DNA of 48,139 nucleotides from Acidobacteriota bacterium. Its GTDB lineage: Bacteria; Acidobacteriota; Terriglobia; Terriglobales; Acidobacteriaceae. The position numbers were made by a program, and so were the translations under genes. This document shows, piece by piece, positions 43,495-48,139 of this stretch. The notes under the pieces are model-generated. The model was not told where the DNA came from. It saw nothing but the letters and a program-made list of their open reading frames with translations, and did no database searches. The stretch's first letter is position 1, and each line of letters begins with the position of its first letter. Location of the stretch: NCBI GenBank assembly GCA_003224755.1, contig QHZR01000044.1, positions 1-48,139 of the forward strand, written 5' to 3'.

Positions 43495-44451
43495 ATGAAC
43501 CGCACGGACCGCGACGAGATCATTCACGACCGCAACCACGACGGCGTTGATCGCAGGGGCTTTTTGAAATGCATGGCTTGGGCCGGGACGGGCGCTCTGT
43601 ATGTCATGCAAGGCGGAGTTCTCAGTTCCGTTGCGCTCGGAGACGCGGAGAAGAAAATGATCGGCGAGCTGAGCTTTGTGCAGTTGAGTGATAGCCACAT
43701 GGGATTCAACAGGCCGGCGAACACCGACGTTACCGCAACCCTGCAAGTGGCGCTGGATCGAATCAAAGCCTTGCAGACCCAACCCGAGTTCCTGATCCAC
43801 ACCGGTGACATAACCCATCTTACGAAACCAGAGCAATTCGACACCGTCTCGCAGATGCTCAGGGGAGGTCCGGGAAGGGACGTCTTCTACGTTCCCGGCG
43901 AACACGACATGATTGATGACAACGGCAAAGGCTATCTTGATCGGTTTGGAAAAAATACGCAGGGTGCTGGCTGGTACAGCTTCGACAAGAAAGGCGTGCA
44001 TTTCATCGGGCTGGTAAATGTCGCCAACCTGAAGGCCGGTGGGCTGGGAACGCTTGGGCCGGAGCAACTGGAGTGGATGGAAAAAGACGTTAAACATCTT
44101 TCGCACAGCACGCCCATCGTCGTCTTTGCCCACATTCCTCTGTGGACGGTTTACCAGGACTGGGGATGGGGAACTCAGGACGGTGCAGAGGCGCTTTCCT
44201 ATTTGAAGAGGTTTGGTTCTGTGACGGTCCTGAACGGCCACATTCACCAGACGATGCAGAAAGTCGAGGGCAACGTGACGTTCCACACTGCTTGTTCCAC
44301 AGCGTTTCCTCAACCTCAGCCGGGAGCGGCGCCCGGGCCCGGCCCAATGAAAGTTCCGCCGGAGCAATTGCGCAGCCTGCTGGGGATAACTGATGTCAAT
44401 TACGTTCGCGGTAAACACGGGCTTGCCTTGATTGATTCCAATCTCTCGTAA
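43495..44451 (+). CDS. Tat-exported metallophosphoesterase
   Basis: A 318-residue calcineurin-like phosphoesterase. Near the N-terminus is a twin-arginine motif (DRRGFLKCM, R20-R21) preceding a hydrophobic stretch. The metal sites are D66 and H68 (LSDSHMG), the Asp of HTGDITH, the conserved PGEHD segment, H of FAHIPLW and GHIHQT. The usual GNHD is GEHD here, so the bridging-metal Asn becomes Glu, a variant seen in some exported members. AGGAGG precedes the ATG. A cupredoxin gene follows 240 bases downstream on the same strand. It probably hydrolyses phosphodiesters or pyrophosphates in the periplasm. Confidence 0.9.
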   Translation: MNRTDRDEIIHDRNHDGVDRRGFLKCMAWAGTGALYVMQGGVLSSVALGDAEKKMIGELSFVQLSDSHMGFNRPANTDVTATLQVALDRIKALQTQPEFLIHTGDITHLTKPEQFDTVSQMLRGGPGRDVFYVPGEHDMIDDNGKGYLDRFGKNTQGAGWYSFDKKGVHFIGLVNVANLKAGGLGTLGPEQLEWMEKDVKHLSHSTPIVVFAHIPLWTVYQDWGWGTQDGAEALSYLKRFGSVTVLNGHIHQTMQKVEGNVTFHTACSTAFPQPQPGAAPGPGPMKVPPEQLRSLLGITDVNYVRGKHGLALIDSNLS

Positions 44452-44604
44452 TTACCTGTGCTCCGCAAGGCGCGAATGAGTCGTGCGCTTTTATGGAATG
44501 TGGAGGTTCTGGGGTTGCTGGTTTGGAGGTTTTAGGCGGCGCTTAGATTTCTGATTAGCGGCCTGCGGAATTCTTGGCTCGTGGCTTAGAGAGCTTTTGG
44601 GTGG

Positions 44605-44625
44605 CGCAGCGCTTTCAGCGCTGCG
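44605..44625. repeat. Palindrome CGCAGCGCT-TTC-AGCGCTGCG
   Basis: A nine-pair stem with a three-base loop in the gap between the phosphoesterase and cupredoxin genes. It may terminate the phosphoesterase transcript; no T-tract follows. Confidence 0.55.
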
Positions 44626-44648
44626 ATAGCGGCTTCACTTCTCTCAGC

Positions 44649-44665
44649 GGCTTTAGCCCCTGAGG
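44649..44665 (-). repeat. Dispersed repeat CCTCAGGGGCTAAAGCC, copy 2
   Basis: Exact reverse complement of 621-637. It lies about 27 bases upstream of the cupredoxin gene, so it may overlap that gene's promoter or leader. Confidence 0.6.
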
Positions 44666-44691
44666 TTGCTCAATTCTTAGGAGATAAAACG

Positions 44692-45048
44692 ATGAAAAGT
44701 AATTTGCGCCGGAAATCCTTTGCTTTGGTCGCGACTGCAGCCATGCTCGTCGCCAGCTTCTTTGTGGTCCAACACGCGCGCGGCGAGAGCGCAAAGCCGT
44801 TCGCGCCCGAGCTAAAGATTGACAATTTTACTTTCACCGTCCCGAGCGTCACCGTAGCGGCCGGAACCGAAGTCACTTGGGTGAATCGCGACGACATTCC
44901 GCACACAGTGGTGAGCCAGGAGGGGGTGTTCAAGTCGAAGGCCCTTGATACCGACGACAAATTCAGCTTCAAGTTCTCGCAGCCGGGAACGTATCACTAC
45001 TTTTGCTCGATTCATCCGAAGATGACGGCGGAAGTCGTGGTGAAGTGA
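44692..45048 (+). CDS. Secreted cupredoxin (plastocyanin/amicyanin-like)
   Basis: A 118-residue electron-transfer protein with a signal peptide (about 1-31). The type 1 copper ligands are H71 (IPHTV), C105 and H108 (YFCSIHPKM) and M111. A ribosome-binding site AGGAGAT precedes the ATG. It carries electrons in the periplasm; possible partners are the neighbouring phosphoesterase-associated chemistry or the multicopper oxidase 30 kb away, but neither link is shown. The same exported phosphoesterase plus cupredoxin arrangement suggests a shared function. Confidence 0.9.
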   Translation: MKSNLRRKSFALVATAAMLVASFFVVQHARGESAKPFAPELKIDNFTFTVPSVTVAAGTEVTWVNRDDIPHTVVSQEGVFKSKALDTDDKFSFKFSQPGTYHYFCSIHPKMTAEVVVK

Positions 45049-45180
45049 AGCAGTGCTAGCGGATCCGTGGCAGAGCGGCCCTTTAGGCATTCGGTGAAAT
45101 CTCGCCTTAATATGGCGAGGACTCTCGTGGGTCAACATTTCCACGCGACACTTCGAATTTCACAGCGACGGAATTGTCGT

Positions 45181-45411
45181 TCAGGATCTTTTGATCTGCG
45201 GCCATTTCTGCCGGTAGGCTTCGACGATACCATCTGCTAATTTCAACGCCTTGGCCAGCGAAACATTAAAATCGGAGTCTGCAATTTCCGCCAATGAATC
45301 AACCGTCGCTCGGTAAACCTTGCTGGCTAACTTGTCCGCGAATGTGCGACCTAGAACTTCACGAATTCTCCACAAGACCAAGGCGGCAGTGTTAACTTCG
45401 TCTCCGATCAA
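45181..45411 (-). CDS. Small helical hypothetical protein
   Basis: A 76-residue, mostly helical soluble protein starting at TTG (VNTAALVLWRIREVLGRTF, LAKALKLADGIVEAYRQKW). No motif is recognised. It starts three bases after the stop of the membrane gene upstream and in the same frame, so it could be either a separate coupled gene or a detached C-terminal extension. Coding character is moderate. Confidence 0.5.
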   Translation of the reverse strand: MIGDEVNTAALVLWRIREVLGRTFADKLASKVYRATVDSLAEIADSDFNVSLAKALKLADGIVEAYRQKWPQIKRS

Positions 45412-45414
45412 ATT

Positions 45415-45726
45415 TCAATAGCTCGCGTGAAAATATCTCCTCAACTCGGCAGAAAAGAAAATCGTCAAATGCAGTTGAGGCAAGCTATGCGGCAAGGAAG
45501 CCCAAAATCCCGGAGCCTTGCTCGGGTCGGGAAAGGCCATCTGCATCACGTACACAGCGTAGATGTGGGTTACAACCTTTCGGTTCGTTACCTCTAAACG
45601 CGGGATTTGCAGCTCGCCACGATATACGGGAGCAGGGCTATAAATTGCCTGCCCGCCTTCGTGCACCGTCACCGGCGGAATCTCCTTGGGAACAGGTATG
45701 CCCAGGCCCCAAAAATATGCGTGCAT
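45415..45726 (-). CDS. Hypothetical protein, C-terminal part of a frameshifted small membrane gene
   Basis: A 103-residue frame whose true start is probably in the other frame at 45881. The text YDIAGMHAYFWGLGIPVPKE continues directly from the upstream frame (GGDKLSG) if one base is restored near 45742. The ATG at 45726 is therefore likely internal. The product is rich in Pro and aromatic residues (GELQIPRLEVTNRKVVTHIYAVYVMQMAF). No family recognised. Confidence 0.5.
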   Translation of the reverse strand: MHAYFWGLGIPVPKEIPPVTVHEGGQAIYSPAPVYRGELQIPRLEVTNRKVVTHIYAVYVMQMAFPDPSKAPGFWASLPHSLPQLHLTIFFSAELRRYFHASY

Positions 45727-45881
45727 CCCAGCGATGTCGTACCTGATAACTTGTCGCCTCCGGCACGTGAATGCGGAAGACTCTTAAAACTCACATTCAC
45801 CGCACTTACCACGGTCGTCCAGCTAATCCAGATGATTCGGATCACGAGGATAACGCAAATCGCCCAAGCGACGTAACTCAC
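45669..45881 (-). CDS. Small membrane protein, N-terminal part of a frameshifted gene
   Basis: A 70-residue frame beginning with a membrane helix (MSYVAWAICVILVIRIIWISW, about 2-22) and continuing into VVSAVNVSFKSLPHSRAGGDKLSG. It then goes out of frame; the product should continue in the frame of 45415-45726, giving about 155 residues. I do not recognise it. No evidence of expression. Confidence 0.45.
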   Translation of the reverse strand: MSYVAWAICVILVIRIIWISWTTVVSAVNVSFKSLPHSRAGGDKLSGTTSLGCTHIFGAWAYLFPRRFRR

Positions 45882-46124
45882 TACTTGCTCGGCGGCATGT
45901 CGAGGCTGTCGTATCCGATGTGTGCCAGAGTGAGAAGGACAACAAGGGACGTTTCGATTTTCAATTCGCGGCTAGAGAGCGGGTTCATGCTTCATCAGGC
46001 TACTACACTGAGTAACGTTACTCCGGCCACGGATCATTTTCTGTTCGATTCATTGCCAGGCTGACAGCAGAGATCGTTGTAAAGTGACTCCGTGTGGTGC
46101 TGCAGGTAAACTGTAGATCAGTCG

Positions 46125-46215
<91 letters not shown>

Positions 46216-46241
46216 GTAACTATTACAAGGCTCCCTAAGCT

Positions 46242-46265
46242 GGACAGGCGAGCCGCCTGTCCCAC
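46242..46265. repeat. Palindromic repeat element with GGCGGCTCGCC core, single-arm copy
   Basis: GACAGGCG-AGC-CGCCTGTC hairpin (46243-46261) plus the flanking CCCAC, matching the right arm of the element at 4393-4485. It lies between tRNA-Ser and the recO gene, which converge here, so it may terminate both. Confidence 0.7.
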
Positions 46266-46276
46266 GTGACTCGAAA

Positions 46277-47011
46277 TTATCTCTGTAGCCGGTCCAGCAT
46301 TGTCCGCGTCACCAGTTTCTTCTCGATATGGCGCTCAAGCGTTTGCAAAACAAACTTGCTTAAGTCCGGAGCTGATTTCTGCGCAACATCCAGCTTGGAT
46401 AGGGGCACTCGGAGCATTTGCGCTGCAAGATTGCGCGATTCCGCCGAAATTTCCCATGAAGCCAGGCGCTTGTGCTCCGGGCACATCAGGCCATCCGCCA
46501 GAGCATGAAAATAGGCGCGGCTGCCGTTCAGAGTGCGCCCGCAAGCCAAGCACGTAGAAAGATCGGGCAGATAACCCATAAGGCGCGCTATCCACAACTC
46601 AAAGTATGCCAACGGAATGCGGAACTCATTACCACGCAGCTGCGCAAGCACTGAAAGCGCAAGGCGGAAGACTGCGTCATTGGCCTCGCGATCAGGAAGC
46701 AATTCGTCGAGCAGCTCCGCGACGTGTCCCAGCGCTACTGCCCTCGGATAGCTCACTTCACTTGTCAGCGGCGACTCCAGCACTTCGCAAGAGTCCAGGC
46801 GCGCCAATTCCTGCCGCTCGCGATCTTCGTACGCCACCTTGATGTAAGTGAGCGGTTCGAGAGCTCCACCGAAGCGCCGCCGCGATTTCTTTGCAGCGCC
46901 GGCCACTCCACGCACCTTGCCTTCAATCCGAGTGAAGAGCGTGACCAGCAGGTCGGATTCGCGAAAGGGATACGTGCGCAGAACAATCGCTTCCGATTCC
47001 TTGAGCGGCAT
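46277..47011 (-). CDS. recO: DNA repair protein RecO
   Basis: A 244-residue protein with the RecO layout. An OB-fold N-terminal domain (MPLKESEAIVLRTYPFRESDLLVTLFTR, with GKVRGVAGAAKKSRRRFGG) is followed by a helical C-terminal part with a zinc-binding motif CLACGRTLNGS...CPEH. RecO anneals single-stranded DNA and, with RecR, loads RecA onto SSB-coated gaps. The length is normal. Its 3' end converges on tRNA-Ser. The second copy of the small secreted gene is divergent from it, starting 141 bases away. No other rec gene nearby. Confidence 0.92.
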   Translation of the reverse strand: MPLKESEAIVLRTYPFRESDLLVTLFTRIEGKVRGVAGAAKKSRRRFGGALEPLTYIKVAYEDRERQELARLDSCEVLESPLTSEVSYPRAVALGHVAELLDELLPDREANDAVFRLALSVLAQLRGNEFRIPLAYFELWIARLMGYLPDLSTCLACGRTLNGSRAYFHALADGLMCPEHKRLASWEISAESRNLAAQMLRVPLSKLDVAQKSAPDLSKFVLQTLERHIEKKLVTRTMLDRLQR

Positions 47012-47152
47012 GGATGCTGAAAGATTAGCCGATTCCAGGCAGACAGGCTATAAGCTGCGGGTCCTGAGCGGTCGCAAATACATTGTGCAAAATGATAGAC
47101 CTGGCGGGCAGTCCGGATCATTGTATGATGATCCACCCAGGATGGTGACCAA

Positions 47153-47635
47153 GTGAGAAGACACGCATGGCTCCTTTCGGTGATGTTATTTTCCGTAGCA
47201 GCGGCTGCTGAGGAAACTATTTTTCGCGATGTTCAGTTTCCAAGCGCCAAAGGTGAACTGGCAAATGCGACTTTGAGGTTCAGCGACGACGACAAGATGG
47301 TTGAGGTGCGAGTCTCGGACGGTCGAGTCCTTACGGTCCAATATTCGCAGGTGGACACGATGTCCTATGAGTACACGAAGAAACACCGGTTGAAGCAGGC
47401 AGTTGCTTTAGGAATGCTGTCACCTGCGACAGGCGTCATAATCGCGTTCACGAAATCCAAGAACCATTGGCTCGAAATTGATTTTTACGATCAGGACAAG
47501 CCTCGCGCGCTGGTACTGAAGTTGGACAAACGGAATTATCAGAAAGTGTGCGACGCGGCTAAGGCCCACACCGGCAAAGACGTCGCGATGATTGGAAAGA
47601 CCGACGCGAAAGCGATTAAGGGCAAACTCAAATAA
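47153..47635 (+). CDS. Small secreted protein of unknown function (copy 2 of a duplicated pair)
   Basis: A 160-residue paralogue of 107-595, starting at GTG with a signal peptide ending AAAAEE. Shared stretches include FRDVQFPS, NATLRFSDDDK, SKNHWLEIDF and KVCDAAKA. The upstream sequence also matches, from about 47018 on (AAAGATTAGC and TTGTATGATGATCC are common to both). The C-terminus ends in Lys-rich text (KAIKGKLK), slightly shorter than copy 1. Function unknown; the pair could have diverged roles. Confidence 0.85.
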   Translation: MRRHAWLLSVMLFSVAAAAEETIFRDVQFPSAKGELANATLRFSDDDKMVEVRVSDGRVLTVQYSQVDTMSYEYTKKHRLKQAVALGMLSPATGVIIAFTKSKNHWLEIDFYDQDKPRALVLKLDKRNYQKVCDAAKAHTGKDVAMIGKTDAKAIKGKLK

Positions 47636-47678
47636 TCTGCCCTAAAGCACACTGTCATTCCGAGGACTTTTCAGGTCC

Positions 47679-47715
47679 GAGGAATCTGCACTTCCGCGAA
47701 AATTGCAGATTCCTC
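47679..47715. repeat. Hairpin GAGGAATCTGCA / TGCAGATTCCTC
   Basis: A 12-pair perfect inverted repeat with a 13-base spacer (47679-47690 with 47704-47715). It lies after the second small secreted gene, at the left side of the transposase remnant. It may be an interspersed repeat or a terminator; no T-tract follows. Confidence 0.6.
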
Positions 47716-47748
47716 ACCGCTAAAGTGGCTTGATTGGATAACAACGAC

Positions 47749-48139
47749 GGCTCGGAAAGTCCGAGTAAGCTTTTTGGACGCTGACCAAAAGCTCGGGCGA
47801 AATTTGCTGCAGTTACTCGACCAGCTAGAGGCGAATATCGGCGAACTGGATGAGGCGGTAAGCAAGGCCGCCCGCCAGGACTCCCGAGTGCGGTTGCTGA
47901 GGACGCATCCCGGGGCCGGTCACCGCATTGGCGTTCGTGCTGGTAGTGGGCGACGTCACCCGCTTCCCGCGCAGCAAAAAGCTGGCCAGCTATCTGGGAC
48001 TGATCCCCAGCGAAGATTCCAGCGGGACGCGGCGGCGGTTAGGTGCGATTTCCAAACAAGGCAACACGCTGCTCAGAACCTTACTCGTCGAAGCCGGACA
48101 ATCGGCGGCACGTTGCGATCCGGAGTTACGGCGTGCCTA
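47749..48139 (+). pseudogene. IS110-family transposase remnant, 5' truncated and frameshifted, cut by window end
   Basis: Encodes the C-terminal half of an IS110/IS1111 transposase. The first part (LLQLLDQLEANIGELDEAV, VRLLRTHPGAG) is in one frame. The rest (PVTALAFVLVVGDVTRFPRSKKLASYLGLIPSEDSSG, then RLGAISKQGNTLLRTLLVEAGQSAARCDPELRR) is in another. A small deletion at the GG-GCC stretch near 47912 breaks the frame. The N-terminal DEDD catalytic domain is absent and no start is visible. The remnant runs off the right end of the window. Not functional as it stands. Confidence 0.85.

Noticed and set aside
43465-44418. 317-residue minus-strand frame opposite the phosphoesterase
   Set aside because: Exact shadow of a gene with clear metal motifs and ribosome-binding site.
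45771-46064. 97-residue plus-strand frame before the tRNA
   Set aside because: Low-quality composition, overlaps the minus-strand membrane gene, and no start context.

Overview
The window looks like a piece of an Acidobacteriota chromosome, probably a soil member of the Terriglobia (Koribacter or Sulfotelmatobacter type). This is inferred from gene content: a DUF3857/transglutaminase/TPR giant, a FecR/DUF6600 glycine-rich surface protein, a DUF1080 protein, a trehalose synthase cluster, many secreted enzymes, frequent GTG/TTG starts, and many short palindromic repeats between genes. No phage, plasmid or CRISPR signal was seen. Most of it is ordinary chromosome. The only clear mobile-element trace is an IS110-type transposase remnant cut by the right edge.

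Layout. 1-7.7 kb: a small secreted protein (second copy at 47.15 kb), a seven-iron-type ferredoxin, an aldehyde dehydrogenase, an amidase and a 1072-residue DUF3857/transglutaminase/TPR protein. 7.8-11.8 kb: an S10 carboxypeptidase-like protein, then a decayed patch with a frameshifted pgeF and a 5'-truncated, frameshifted AAA ATPase. 11.9-17.7 kb: a secreted esterase, a multicopper oxidase with permuted copper domains followed by an AraC regulator, a glyoxalase-fold protein, a Fic/ribbon-helix-helix pair and a PilZ-like protein. 17.7-23.4 kb: a tightly overlapping operon of a secreted protein, an oligopeptide-type binding protein, an NtrY-like sensor kinase and an NtrC-like regulator. 23.7-29.2 kb: an SPFH protein with a 50-residue membrane microprotein, then an osmotic-stress-like operon (trehalose synthase, glycosyltransferase, MscS-related membrane protein). 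29.3-36.8 kb: DUF1080 protein, an S41 protease homologue lacking its catalytic dyad, a class A penicillin-binding protein, a PhoX-like protein with a C-terminal frameshift, and a Tat-exported M24 peptidase. 37.0-43.2 kb: two ECF sigma cassettes on the minus strand, either side of the FecR/glycine-rich protein. 43.5-48.1 kb: metallophosphoesterase, cupredoxin, a broken small membrane gene, tRNA-Ser(UGA), recO, the second copy of the first gene, and the IS110 remnant.

Two themes stand out. First, several proteins are built oddly: the multicopper oxidase order, the S41 homologue without Ser and Lys, the Fic motif lacking its acidic residue, and the PilZ-like protein lacking the usual acidic position. 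Second, at least six reading frames are broken by small indels (pgeF, ATPase, PhoX, a secreted protein at a six-G run, a small membrane protein, IS110). This is either real decay or indel error in the assembly, and raw reads would decide. Palindromic repeats sit mainly between convergent genes, where they could act as terminators.
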